This document shows, piece after piece, positions 8,903-17,519 of a stretch of 64,000 nt of DNA (position 1 is its first letter; the number at the start of each line of letters is the position of its first letter). The notes beneath the pieces were generated by a model, which was given only the letters and a program-made list of their open reading frames with translations, was not told the origin of the DNA and ran no database searches. A program made the position numbers and the translations under genes. The DNA is from Candidatus Methanoperedens sp. (GTDB taxonomy: Archaea; Halobacteriota; Methanosarcinia; Methanosarcinales; Methanoperedenaceae): assembly GCA_027460525.1 (NCBI GenBank), contig JAPZAS010000009.1:1-64000 (forward strand). The letters are read 5' to 3'.

Positions 8903-8905
8903 AAA

Positions 8906-8925
8906 CCCCGTATTTAAATACCGGG
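8906..8925. repeat. 20-bp palindromic intergenic repeat, copy A
   Basis: CCCCGTATTTAAATACCGGG lies between hsp20 and cdc48. It is an imperfect palindrome (one mismatched arm pair). Closely related copies lie at 27297-27316 and 50804-50823, and the similarity continues a few bases beyond each copy (gattA on the right). Here it is internal to an operon, so it may form an RNA hairpin between two cistrons. Confidence 0.8.
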
Positions 8926-8948
8926 ATTACTACCAAAACAAGGTATAT

Positions 8949-11132
8949 ATGGATAAAAAAGATAAAACCGTGTCATTGAAAGTGGTTGAAGCAAAACCCT
9001 ACGATGCAGGCAGGGGTATTGCCCGAATAGATCCTGAAGTGGCTTACGACCTCGGACTGCAGACAGGCGATGTCGTAGGTATTGAAGGCACGAAAAGGAC
9101 GGCAGCAATAATATGGCCGGGTTATCCGGAGGACAGCAACTCCGGAGCGATTCGCATTGACGGAACAGTGAGGCGAAATGCCGGCGTAAGCATTGATGAC
9201 AGGGTGCAGATACGGAAGATACAGACCGCGCCAGCCCAAAAAATCCTTTTCTCACCCACCCAGCCTTTAAAAATCCAGGGTGGAGAGGCGTATTTAACGC
9301 ACAACCTGGAAGGGCGTGTAATCACGCGAGGGGATGTGGTGGAATTGAATATCATGGGAAGGCGGGTTGACCTTGTGGTTGTTTCCATAAAGCCTGTTGC
9401 CGACTCTGTCATAATAGGCGCGGCTACAGCGATAGACATCAGCGATAAACCCGCAAAGGAGATGCCCTCCATTCCCAGAGTTTCGTATGAGGATATAGGC
9501 GGGCTCGGGGATGAGGTCAGGAAGGTAAGGGAAATGATAGAGCTTCCGCTTCGCCACCCTGAGATTTTCGAGCGCCTCGGCGTGGAAGCGCCCAAGGGTG
9601 TTCTGCTTCACGGTCCTCCGGGAACGGGGAAAACACTTCTTGCAAAAGCCCTCGCCTCCGAGACCAATGCGAACTTCCTTCCTCTCAGCGGTCCTGAGAT
9701 CATGAGCAAATTCTACGGCGAATCAGAGGAGCGGCTGCGTGAGATATTCCAGCAGGCAGAGGAGAATGCGCCCAGTATTATTCTGATCGACGAGATAGAC
9801 AGCATTGCCCCGAAAAGAGAGGAGGTCACGGGTGAGGTGGAGCGGCGCGTTGTGGCGCAGCTTCTTGCTGTGATGGATGGTCTTAAGACTCGCGGCAAAG
9901 TCGTGGTAATAGGAGCCACGAACAGGCCGAATGCCATTGACCCCGCGCTTCGCCGCCCCGGAAGATTTGACCGTGAGATCGAGATTGGAGTTCCAGACAG
10001 AAAAGCACGCCTTGAGATTCTGCAGATTCATACTAGAGGGATGCCGCTGGCTGAGGATGTGAAACTTGAAAAATTTGCAGACCTTACACACGGTTTTGTA
10101 GGGGCTGACCTCGCCGCACTTACGCGGGAGGCTGCCATGAATTCAATCCGGAGGGTGCTGCCCGAGCTTGACCTCGAAATCCAGAGCATACCAGCTGAGA
10201 TCCTGAATAAAATGACTGTAACGGGCGATGACTTTAATAGTGCATTGCGTGAAATGACTCCGTCGGCGCTGCGCGAGGTTTTCATCGAATCCCCCAATAT
10301 CCACTGGAGCGACATCGGCGGGCTTGAAGATGCAAAGCAGGAGTTAAAAGAGGCAGTGGAGTGGCCCATGAAATATCCCATGCTGTTCAAAGAAACAGGC
10401 GCTCACCCTCCGAAGGGAATCCTGATATACGGGCCTCCGGGAACGGGCAAGACCATGCTCGCAAAGGCAGTGGCAACCGAAAGCGAAGCAAATTTCATAA
10501 GCGTTAAAGGTCCCGAGTTCCTGAGCAAATGGGTGGGCGAGAGCGAGAAAGCGGTTCGCGAGACCTTCAGGAAAGCAAAACAGGCAGCACCGTGCATCAT
10601 CTTCTTTGATGAGATTGATTCCATAACGCCTACGAGAGGTACAGGCTCGGATTCCCATGTTACAGAGAGGGTTATAAGCCAGCTTTTATCTGAAATCGAT
10701 GGGCTTGAGGAATTGCATAACATTACTGTAATTGCCGCCACCAACAGACCTGACATTATAGACCCTGCACTTCTTCGACCTGGAAGGATTGACCGCCTGA
10801 TCTACGTCACGCCGCCGGATAGGGACGCAAGGTACGAGATATTCAAAGTCTATACCTCAAAGACACCTCTTGACAGCGATGTTGACCTTGACAGGCTTGC
10901 CGAGGATACCGATGGTTTCACAGGCGCAGATATCGCTTCGGTGTGCAATGAAGCCACGATACTTGCCATAAGGGAGTATGTGAATTCAGGGAGGGCTACG
11001 GACGATAAATCTGTAAAAGAACTGAAAGTGGGTTATCACAATTTCAGGGATGCGATGGCAAAAGTAAAGCCGTATTCCAAGAAGGAACTGGAGAAATACA
11101 CCAAGATATCTGAGAACTTTATATATCAGTAA
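8949..11132 (+). CDS. cdc48: CDC48/VCP-type AAA+ ATPase
   Basis: A 727-residue double AAA+ unfoldase (archaeal VAT/p97) that extracts and unfolds proteins for the proteasome. The N-domain spans residues 1-180 ([21 protein letters not shown]). D1 has GPPGTGKT near residue 222, Walker [15 protein letters not shown] and the arginine finger region [11 protein letters not shown]2 has GPPGTGKT near residue 495, then [14 protein letters not shown] and [10 protein letters not shown]. The C-terminus lacks the Tyr-rich HbYX tail of some homologues and ends ISENFIYQ. It is the third gene of the heat-shock operon, 46 bases after hsp20. Confidence 0.96.
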   Translation: MDKKDKTVSLKVVEAKPYDAGRGIARIDPEVAYDLGLQTGDVVGIEGTKRTAAIIWPGYPEDSNSGAIRIDGTVRRNAGVSIDDRVQIRKIQTAPAQKILFSPTQPLKIQGGEAYLTHNLEGRVITRGDVVELNIMGRRVDLVVVSIKPVADSVIIGAATAIDISDKPAKEMPSIPRVSYEDIGGLGDEVRKVREMIELPLRHPEIFERLGVEAPKGVLLHGPPGTGKTLLAKALASETNANFLPLSGPEIMSKFYGESEERLREIFQQAEENAPSIILIDEIDSIAPKREEVTGEVERRVVAQLLAVMDGLKTRGKVVVIGATNRPNAIDPALRRPGRFDREIEIGVPDRKARLEILQIHTRGMPLAEDVKLEKFADLTHGFVGADLAALTREAAMNSIRRVLPELDLEIQSIPAEILNKMTVTGDDFNSALREMTPSALREVFIESPNIHWSDIGGLEDAKQELKEAVEWPMKYPMLFKETGAHPPKGILIYGPPGTGKTMLAKAVATESEANFISVKGPEFLSKWVGESEKAVRETFRKAKQAAPCIIFFDEIDSITPTRGTGSDSHVTERVISQLLSEIDGLEELHNITVIAATNRPDIIDPALLRPGRIDRLIYVTPPDRDARYEIFKVYTSKTPLDSDVDLDRLAEDTDGFTGADIASVCNEATILAIREYVNSGRATDDKSVKELKVGYHNFRDAMAKVKPYSKKELEKYTKISENFIYQ

Positions 11133-11150
11133 GGATTATAAAAGCTAATT

Positions 11151-11408
11151 ATGGCTGAGGATTTGCTTACAACCATTTTAGCTTTTATATACACCATAGG
11201 GCACTGGTTAGGCGAAAAGATAGTAGGTTTGATTCACTCCATTTCAGGCGTGATCATCCCCTCGACAATAGTTGACGCCATCGGGATGCTTGTGATACTC
11301 ACAATATTCCTGGCAATAGCAGAAGTGGCAAAAAAGGCGATATGGATTGTTGTGGCTATCGGCTGGGTGCTTATAATTGTACGGATTTTGATGTTGATGA
11401 TAGGATAG
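11151..11408 (+). CDS. Small membrane protein
   Basis: An 85-residue very hydrophobic protein with three likely membrane segments: residues 5-28, a central stretch around 40-60 (VDAIGMLVILTIFLAIAEVA) and a last one at 65-84 (IWIVVAIGWVLIIVRILML). It has no recognisable motif. It starts 18 bases after cdc48 on the same strand and may be the last gene of the heat-shock operon, so a membrane-stress role is conceivable but unproven. Confidence 0.7.
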   Translation: MAEDLLTTILAFIYTIGHWLGEKIVGLIHSISGVIIPSTIVDAIGMLVILTIFLAIAEVAKKAIWIVVAIGWVLIIVRILMLMIG

Positions 11409-11713
11409 TTTCGGTCTTCAGATTTACTTTCTCTACTTAATATTTAATTCTGATTTCCAAAGCGCAACTGTCATATGGTTTTACCCCTTTCGTTTTTTTT
11501 GCTCGCTTCAAAATCGGACTAACGGCATATCCAAATAATTTTTTTCTATCGAAAGTTTTATACATGATTATCATGTATTATAAATATTACAGTGCGGCGT
11601 TTCAAAGCGATATAAAGGGAACAGGCGCTTGCCTGAAAATGCCGGAGGTATGGAAGTGGGAATGATGAAATTAAAATCTGGGTATCAAAGGTTTTGAATT
11701 GGGAGGGATATCT
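11409..11713 (+). other. Intergenic region upstream of the protease
   Basis: These 305 bases hold no gene that I can support. The left half is T-rich (poly-T runs near 11496-11503 and 11540-11545) and may terminate the heat-shock operon. The right half contains the palindromic operator candidate and TATA box described separately, then about 120 bases of leader before the protease start. Confidence 0.6.
11560..11586 (+). promoter_or_regulatory. 19-bp palindrome overlapping a TATA box
   Basis: ATACATGATTATCATGTAT (11560-11578) is a perfect 9+1+9 palindrome. Its right arm runs into ttataaata (11578-11586), a good TATA element. A dimeric repressor bound here would exclude TBP. The downstream gene is the subtilisin-like protease at 11714, which would then have a leader of about 100 bases. 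The regulator is not identified; no adjacent regulator gene is present apart from hsr1, whose site is different. Confidence 0.65.
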
Positions 11714-13012
11714 ATGGTTAAAAAAAAGGTTATTGTAGAGATGCGAGTACCGAAGGTACCCGAATCAAGATTCGCAGCGGCAGCAAGTGAAATTACATCT
11801 CAGCTTGACATACCCGGTTTTAAATTGGATCCGGATTACAAGCCTGTGTCGGCAAGCCCGCCCGATCATCTTGCGGCGAGCTTTGCAGCTTCCAATGAGG
11901 CAGTTATGCTGGTGCGGGGTGAAATAGAGGAAGGTAAAGAAAAGGAGCTTGAGTCCAAACCGAATGTCATAAAAGTCTGGACGGATGCAAGAATAGAGCC
12001 TTCCTACGATTGCGACACCGATACTTCGAAAGGGGACATAGACAGCGTCGCCAGCTATCTGGGAGTGGATAAAATATGGGCAAAAGGCGTGCGGGGAAAA
12101 GGTATTGTTATTGGTATATGCGATGATGGTGTCAATGCAATATCGTCGGATATAGTGGTTGACGGATGGTCGCCGCCAAATTGTTCCCGATATGGAGCCG
12201 AAGGCGGGCACGGCAACATGACAGCTACAGATGCTGCAGGGATGTGCCCGGAGGCGAAAATCTATGATATCGGTGTGCTTAAGAACCCGCCGGGAAGCCT
12301 TCCCGATATCGGGGGAGCAATTTCCAACGCCATAGCCGGGTTCCAGTGGGCTATCGAACGACACAGGAAAGATGGTACTCCGCACATTCTTTCCAATAGC
12401 TGGAACTGTTACCAGGAGGCATGGGCTCCCGATTATGCAAGGGATTCGAACCATCCTTTTACAAGAAAAGCCGTCGAGGCGATAAGGGAGGGGATAATAG
12501 TTTGCTTCAGCGCCGGGAACTGCGGCGACAAATGCAAGGATAAGGACCCTCGGTGCGGTTCGGATGAAGGTTCGGGGCGCAGCATCTGGGGCGCAAACGG
12601 GCATCCGGAGGTGATAACGGTAGGCGCAGTAAATGTGAAGGGAGAGCTTGCCGGTTATTCAAGCCAGGGGCCGGCAGCCCTTTCAAGTGAAAAACCCGAC
12701 TTCTGCGGGATAACCCATTTTAAAGGATACAATGACCCGGATACAGGGACGTCGGCAGCGACACCGGTAGTGGCGGGTGTTATCGGTCTGTTAAAATGTG
12801 CAAAGCCCACGCTCACTCATGCAGAGGCAAAAGCCGTATTGAGAAAAACAGCCAGAGATATCGCCGGAGCGGGTTTTGATACCGAGTCGGGATACGGGAT
12901 AATCCAGGCGCGAGCGGCTTTCGAACTCATAAAAGGGCAACCCAAACCTGAGCCCAAACCAAAACCCAAGCCTAAACCAAAGCCGAAAAAAGAACTAACT
13001 ATAAAGGGATGA
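11714..13012 (+). CDS. Subtilisin-like serine protease (S8), apparently cytoplasmic
   Basis: A 432-residue S8 peptidase. Catalytic triad: Asp137 in VIGICDDGV, His166 in GGHGNMTA and Ser347 in DTGTSAATP. The oxyanion Asn269 lies in FSAGNCG. About 110 N-terminal residues precede the catalytic domain and could be a short prodomain, but no signal peptide is present. The C-terminus is a Lys-Pro repeat (about residues 405-425). It carries an unusual number of cysteines. The ATG at 11714 was preferred over an in-frame TTG at 11699 because gggaggg lies six bases before it. Substrate unknown. Confidence 0.9.
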   Translation: MVKKKVIVEMRVPKVPESRFAAAASEITSQLDIPGFKLDPDYKPVSASPPDHLAASFAASNEAVMLVRGEIEEGKEKELESKPNVIKVWTDARIEPSYDCDTDTSKGDIDSVASYLGVDKIWAKGVRGKGIVIGICDDGVNAISSDIVVDGWSPPNCSRYGAEGGHGNMTATDAAGMCPEAKIYDIGVLKNPPGSLPDIGGAISNAIAGFQWAIERHRKDGTPHILSNSWNCYQEAWAPDYARDSNHPFTRKAVEAIREGIIVCFSAGNCGDKCKDKDPRCGSDEGSGRSIWGANGHPEVITVGAVNVKGELAGYSSQGPAALSSEKPDFCGITHFKGYNDPDTGTSAATPVVAGVIGLLKCAKPTLTHAEAKAVLRKTARDIAGAGFDTESGYGIIQARAAFELIKGQPKPEPKPKPKPKPKPKKELTIKG

Positions 13013-13128
13013 TTGAAGGCTTAATTTTAATTACAGATAGTTATGTGAAATGCAGGTTTACGCTTCTCTGAAGAACTCCAGCCGCTGCTTCAATCCCTGA
13101 TGAAGTACGCGAAGAAGTAATCATTAAT

Positions 13129-14025
13129 TCAATCAGACCTTCCCAGCAGCCTGCACGTCTTGCACAGTGCTTCACTGCTGGGCTCGCCGCATATCTTGCA
13201 CCGGACGATCTGTGTACCGGGCGGCTGCAGCCCCTCTGATATGGCGTCAAACCCGCCGAGCAGCGAGTACTTTGTTCCCGGGTGATTTACCTCATAGTTA
13301 TTGATCATCTCGCGTATCTCGTTCCGCAGCGCCTCACCTGCGTAAGGGCATTCATCCAGGCTTACCGGAAGGAAGTTCAGGAAATCGTAGAGCGCCACCT
13401 CTTTTTCTGGTACGCTGCGAAGCGGTTTTATTCTCGGCACAAGTCCTGGCTGGACCGTGCCGGGAAGCGTCCTTTTCATTCTGTCTACATCCCCGCGCAG
13501 GTAATTCATCAGTATGGTCTGGGCTTCATCGTCAAGGTTGTGGCCGGTTGCGAGCTTATCAGCGCCAAGTTCTCTTGCAGCTTTATTAAGGAGATTTTTT
13601 CGAAGCACACCGCACAATGTGCATGAAGCGGCTTCATTTTTCTCGATAAGCTTATCAAGTGTTGTTCCAAACTCATCCTCAAAAGACCTGATCGTATGAT
13701 GGATTCCAAGTTCACCCGTCAATTTTACAGCATGAGGGAGAGTTTTTTTCCGGTATCCACGAATGCCTTCATCGATTGTGATGGCTGAAAGTTCAACGTC
13801 GGGTCTTTTCTGAAAAATCTTATGCAGTATATAGAGCAGCGCAATGCTGTCCTTCCCTCCGCTGAGCGCCACTGCTATCCTGTCGCCTTTTTCCACCATT
13901 TTGAATTTCCGGATGTCGCGTTTTATCTTCCGCTCCACGTCCTCGATAAAATGAGGTTTGCAGAGGTGAGCATTGGAATATTTCTGGTATGCGACAGCGG
14001 TTTTGCTGCATCTCTGGCATTTCAT
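13129..14025 (-). CDS. ncsA: tRNA 2-thiolation protein NcsA/Ctu1 family
   Basis: A 298-residue PP-loop ATPase that adenylates and thiolates wobble uridine in tRNA. N-terminal zinc motif MKCQRC with CKPHF; PP-loop VALSGGKDSIALL near residue 55; CTLCG in the middle and a later Cys (DECPYAGEALR) matching the three iron-sulfur ligands of this family; C-terminal zinc ribbon CKICGEPSSEALCKTC. The length is normal. It begins three bases after the stop of the PIN-ATPase-KH gene and is probably cotranscribed with it. Confidence 0.93.
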   Translation of the reverse strand: MKCQRCSKTAVAYQKYSNAHLCKPHFIEDVERKIKRDIRKFKMVEKGDRIAVALSGGKDSIALLYILHKIFQKRPDVELSAITIDEGIRGYRKKTLPHAVKLTGELGIHHTIRSFEDEFGTTLDKLIEKNEAASCTLCGVLRKNLLNKAARELGADKLATGHNLDDEAQTILMNYLRGDVDRMKRTLPGTVQPGLVPRIKPLRSVPEKEVALYDFLNFLPVSLDECPYAGEALRNEIREMINNYEVNHPGTKYSLLGGFDAISEGLQPPGTQIVRCKICGEPSSEALCKTCRLLGRSD

Positions 14026-14028
14026 GTA

Positions 14029-15867
14029 TCATGTTCCAAGGCTTATCCGCAGTGTTACAATGGAAGGATTTTCCATTATCCGATACGCAGCATCCGTTTC
14101 CTTTCCTATTTTGACATCACCTTTTCGTCCCACGGTCGCGGTGAAAAGATAGTCTTCGCCGCTATACACATCCACGGTTTCGCCTGATAATCCTCTGACC
14201 GAAAGAACCACATGCTTCTTCCCGCGCTCAACCATGGGTACAAAACTTGTAATCTCGGGTTTGCTTTTCTTTCCTGCCCATTTTCCTTCCTTTTCACGAA
14301 TATCAAGGTGAATCCCAAGCTTTCTTTCTATCCTGTCTATATTCCTGCCGCCTTTCCCTATGACAGCCGGGATATCTTCCTTGGAAACATACACCATTGC
14401 GCTTGAATCCGACACCACCTCAACCTCAACCGCGCTGCGCGCATATTTCTGAACTTCCTTCTCTATCTCCCCGACCGCCAGAGCCCATGTGCCTGGACGT
14501 TCCAGTTCCTCACCCACAGGCATCACCACGACCTGCTCCCCGTATGTGTATATCTCGTATTCTATTTTCCCGGTTTCAAAATCTGCCACCGTAATTACCG
14601 GTCGTGCCAGATCCTGCTCCACCATGCCGTGCGGCACTTTTACCGTGAACTTGATGTCATAAACCTTGGAAACCTCGCCTTTATCTATGAAAATCACGGT
14701 ATCCACCACCTGGGGTATTATCCCGAGTTCGACCCGCCCGATGAGCCGCTGGATTGCGTCAACAGCTCTTGTGGCATGAACAACGCCGATCATACCAACG
14801 CCTGCCATCCTCATGTCCGCAAACACATGGAAATCCCGGGTTTTCCTGACCTCGTCGTAAACAGTGTAGTCGGGTCTCACAAGCAGCAGGATATCCGCGG
14901 TTTTTTCCATATCGCCTTTTATAGGCGCATACTGGGTTATGGCATCGGGCACCATTAAATCCCTCGGCGATTCCATTGTTTTCACGATATAACCCTGCTC
15001 GTACAGCACCTCAGCAACACTGGCTGCAAATGTGGATTTACCGGCTCCCGGAGGACCTGCAACAAGTATGCCCCGCTGCCTTTCGATAATCCTTTTTTTA
15101 AGCTCCTTGTTCAGCCTGTAATCATCAAGATGAACGACAGCAACGGGTCTAACAGCCGTAATCTCTAAGCCATCAGAAAACGGGGGTTGCGCGACTGCGA
15201 TGCGCATCGAGCCTATCTGGAAGACCATGACGCCTTCGTATTCTATTTCCAGGTGCGAATCAGGGTCGCGTTTTGCCCTTTCGATGAGTTCTTTTATGAT
15301 GGAATGAAGCTCGGCATCGGTGGAGGCTTTGTCCCTGATTTTTACAAGCTTTTGCTTGCCCACGCTGCCCTTTTTAGCCACTGGCGGGACATTTTCTTTG
15401 AGGTGGATTGAAAGGGTATCGTGAGTGAAAAATTCCTCAATGCGAAGGGGTTTTAACTCCTCCATGATCGGAGTAAGGTATTCTACATTCAATCCTTTTG
15501 CGCGTGCCACCTCTGCCTGCACCCTGTCGCTTGTTATAAAAATCGCATTGTTCTCGACCGCAACCGCGCGTATCATGGAATCTATCTCTCCTGCGGAGGC
15601 AAGTTTTATCTGCTCAAGCGAGGGGCGTTTACCTGTGAATTCAAGCCTGATCTCCCCTCTCTTTGCCATGTCGCTTAGTTCTTTTAATTCTTCAAGCCCT
15701 TTGAAACCTGTTTCCCTTCCTCTGTTTGCCTGCGCTTCAAGTTCAGACACGAGTGCTTCAGGGATGATGACTGCGGCTTCCTTAAATTCCCCGGCTTTTA
15801 ATTTCGCTGTTATGCGCCCGTCGATGATAACACTGGTGTCAGGGACTATGCAAAACGTGTCGTTCAT
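14029..15867 (-). CDS. PIN-ATPase-KH protein (PilT-like archaeal ATPase)
   Basis: A 612-residue fusion: PIN nuclease domain (residues 1-120, CIVPDTSVIIDGRIT with acidic residues repeated in FITSDRVQAEVA), a PilT/VirB11-like secretion-type ATPase (GILVAGPPGAGKSTFAASV, ending GEVSKVYDIKFTV), a KH RNA-binding domain (DIPAVIGKGGRNIDRIERK) and a small C-terminal beta domain. The family is widespread in Euryarchaeota and is suspected to act in RNA metabolism. The start at 15867 fits the family N-terminus; the frame runs 45 codons further upstream and would overlap the neighbouring nucleotidyltransferase gene. Confidence 0.92.
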   Translation of the reverse strand: MNDTFCIVPDTSVIIDGRITAKLKAGEFKEAAVIIPEALVSELEAQANRGRETGFKGLEELKELSDMAKRGEIRLEFTGKRPSLEQIKLASAGEIDSMIRAVAVENNAIFITSDRVQAEVARAKGLNVEYLTPIMEELKPLRIEEFFTHDTLSIHLKENVPPVAKKGSVGKQKLVKIRDKASTDAELHSIIKELIERAKRDPDSHLEIEYEGVMVFQIGSMRIAVAQPPFSDGLEITAVRPVAVVHLDDYRLNKELKKRIIERQRGILVAGPPGAGKSTFAASVAEVLYEQGYIVKTMESPRDLMVPDAITQYAPIKGDMEKTADILLLVRPDYTVYDEVRKTRDFHVFADMRMAGVGMIGVVHATRAVDAIQRLIGRVELGIIPQVVDTVIFIDKGEVSKVYDIKFTVKVPHGMVEQDLARPVITVADFETGKIEYEIYTYGEQVVVMPVGEELERPGTWALAVGEIEKEVQKYARSAVEVEVVSDSSAMVYVSKEDIPAVIGKGGRNIDRIERKLGIHLDIREKEGKWAGKKSKPEITSFVPMVERGKKHVVLSVRGLSGETVDVYSGEDYLFTATVGRKGDVKIGKETDAAYRIMENPSIVTLRISLGT

Positions 15868-15943
15868 AATGGTTAGATGCTCACGAGAAGCTAAAAATGT
15901 TCTGATGTGGTCTCTTGCAGATGCACGCATGAGGGCTGTAACA

Positions 15944-16351
15944 TTATATTCGATCTTTGTCGTCTCTGAGATCAGACAATTCGGTTTTGGACATGGGGCC
16001 AAAGAGACTTTTTTCCTTAGCCGCGACTATCTTTTCCAATGAAACAGCCTCGGCTGAATTTAAAATAGCATTCCTGCGAATGTAATTCCTACTGGATTCT
16101 ATACCTCTGCGGCTGACTATGTCCACATCGCGCCCTAATATCTGTTTGAGTTCGTCTTCCATATGGACTAGATCAAACATTGTATGTTTTGCATCTTCGC
16201 TGAAGGTGACGAGGACATCAACATCGCTGTCGGGACGAAAATCTTCTCGAAGCACCGAGCCGAACAGGGAGAACTCTCGTATTTTCCATTTTTTGCAAAA
16301 CTCAACAATCATGTCTCTTGGGATATCGATGCGTGGTTTTGTATTTGACAT
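15944..16351 (-). CDS. Minimal nucleotidyltransferase (MNT/MntA-like)
   Basis: A 135-residue protein with the nucleotidyltransferase motif FSLFGSVLREDFRPDSDVDVLV, i.e. GS followed by the DxD catalytic pair. A conserved C-terminal stretch follows (RDVDIVSRRGIESSRNYIRRNAI). MntA proteins normally neutralise a HEPN ribonuclease by adding AMP. No HEPN gene is adjacent here: upstream lies spacer DNA and downstream the ATPase gene. It may be an orphan antitoxin or serve another substrate. It marks the left edge of an accessory island. Confidence 0.85.
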   Translation of the reverse strand: MSNTKPRIDIPRDMIVEFCKKWKIREFSLFGSVLREDFRPDSDVDVLVTFSEDAKHTMFDLVHMEDELKQILGRDVDIVSRRGIESSRNYIRRNAILNSAEAVSLEKIVAAKEKSLFGPMSKTELSDLRDDKDRI

Positions 16352-16575
16352 TCTTCCATGTCTATTATTGTGATTGTTCTTTTAAATCTCTTTTCATGGG
16401 TGCAAGTGATATAATGTAACAAAATAGAAATTCGCGCCGCGCACTGCTTGCAGGGTGTGTCGGTGAGTGTCCTAAAATGGCAAAAGAAGGTTATTATTGG
16501 TGTGTTGATGAACTGCATCTCGACAAAACTGGCACAAAGAAAATTTATTTACCCAATAAATGCATGTACGTATCT

Positions 16576-16791
16576 ATGGAAAAAACAATTACAGTTTCAG
16601 ACGATATTTATAAAGGACTCCCAAAATTTAAGAGCCACAGGAGCTTTTCGGAAATTTTAGCTGGAATGATAAAGAAGAAAGGGAATCTGGAAACACTGGA
16701 AATCGGGTTCGGAAGTAGGAATATCAGGGAAAAAGAGACGCTGAAAGCAGAACTTAAAAAAGTTGAAGAGGATTTCCAGAAATGGATTTAA
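16576..16791 (+). CDS. vapB: VapB antitoxin (UPF0330/DUF217 family)
   Basis: A 71-residue antitoxin from the ATG at 16576: MEKTITVSDDIYKGL, then KFKSHRSFSEILAGMIKKKG, the ribbon-helix-helix pattern of archaeal VapB, followed by a charged helix that should wrap the toxin. The frame is open from an ATG at 16477, which would add 33 residues lacking family resemblance. tttattta about 30 bases before 16576 could be the TATA box of a leaderless mRNA. Its end overlaps vapC by ten bases, as usual for such pairs. Confidence 0.82.
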   Translation: MEKTITVSDDIYKGLPKFKSHRSFSEILAGMIKKKGNLETLEIGFGSRNIREKETLKAELKKVEEDFQKWI

Positions 16792-17153
16792 TTCTGGACA
16801 CGAGTATAATTATAGAAATTTTCGGCGGTAATCAAAGGATTCTCGAACTTTTGAGAAAATATGGAAACAAAGTGTTTGGGATAGCCTCTATAACGGAATT
16901 TGAGCTGTTTTGCGTTGATTTAAAAGAGAGAGAAATAACAATGCTTGATAGCCTTCCAGCATGTGATTTTGATAAAAAAGCAGGAAGAATTGGGGGAAAT
17001 ATTTTTAAGGATATGAAGAAAGCCGGAAAGATGCCTAAGATAAAGGATTTACTGATTGCTGCAACCTGCATAGCTAACAATAAGCGACTGATAACAGGCG
17101 ATGGAGATTTTGAGTCTTTCAAGAAATATGGGCTGGATGTGGAGGTAATCTGA
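16782..17153 (+). CDS. vapC: VapC PIN-domain ribonuclease toxin
   Basis: A 123-residue PIN-domain toxin. The first acidic residue is in LILDTSIIIEIF, the conserved Glu in SITEFELFC, and the C-terminal acidic pair in PKIKDLLIAATCIANNKRLITGDGDFE. VapC toxins cut RNA, usually tRNA or rRNA, when VapB is degraded. It is translationally coupled to vapB by a ten-base overlap. The location next to a nucleotidyltransferase and a large PHP-ATPase suggests an accessory or defence island. Confidence 0.92.
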   Translation: MDLILDTSIIIEIFGGNQRILELLRKYGNKVFGIASITEFELFCVDLKEREITMLDSLPACDFDKKAGRIGGNIFKDMKKAGKMPKIKDLLIAATCIANNKRLITGDGDFESFKKYGLDVEVI

Positions 17154-17180
17154 AAAGTTGTGGCAAAGAGAGATAATATT

Positions 17181-17348
17181 ATGAAAGCGAAGAGATACGA
17201 AGCAAAAGATGAGGATGAGCTTCTCAGGTTTATCGACGAAGACCCGGACAAATTAAAAGGCTGGGAAGGTCCAATCGAGGCGCATTTGAGGTCTGTTCGC
17301 TATCCTCCGAAGAAGTCTAAAGGTAAAGTCTGCGCGGTAAATCAGTGA
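17181..17348 (+). CDS. Small hypothetical protein
   Basis: A 55-residue, highly charged protein from the ATG at 17181 (KAKRYEAKDEDELLRFIDED). A GTG at 17160 could extend it by seven residues. It has agagag before the start. No family is recognised. It sits 27 bases after vapC in the same direction and may be part of that unit. The proline/lysine-rich tail (RYPPKKSKGKV) looks unstructured. Confidence 0.5.
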   Translation: MKAKRYEAKDEDELLRFIDEDPDKLKGWEGPIEAHLRSVRYPPKKSKGKVCAVNQ

Positions 17349-17519
17349 GCCTTTTTTTTGTTATAATTTAAACCACAGCATCAGATCCGTTAGCCTTTGC
17401 GCGCCGTGCACTTCAGCACTTCCAGCAGGCGCATCAAAAAAACAGTTTATTCATAAGTTATTATTGGAAATACCATATTCTTTATTATCGTCAAAGACAT
17501 TACTTTGGGTTGGTGTATA

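Noticed and set aside
15868-16002. 45-codon upstream extension of the PIN-ATPase-KH gene
   Set aside because: It overlaps the nucleotidyltransferase gene and lacks family resemblance; the protein family begins at the Met near 15867.
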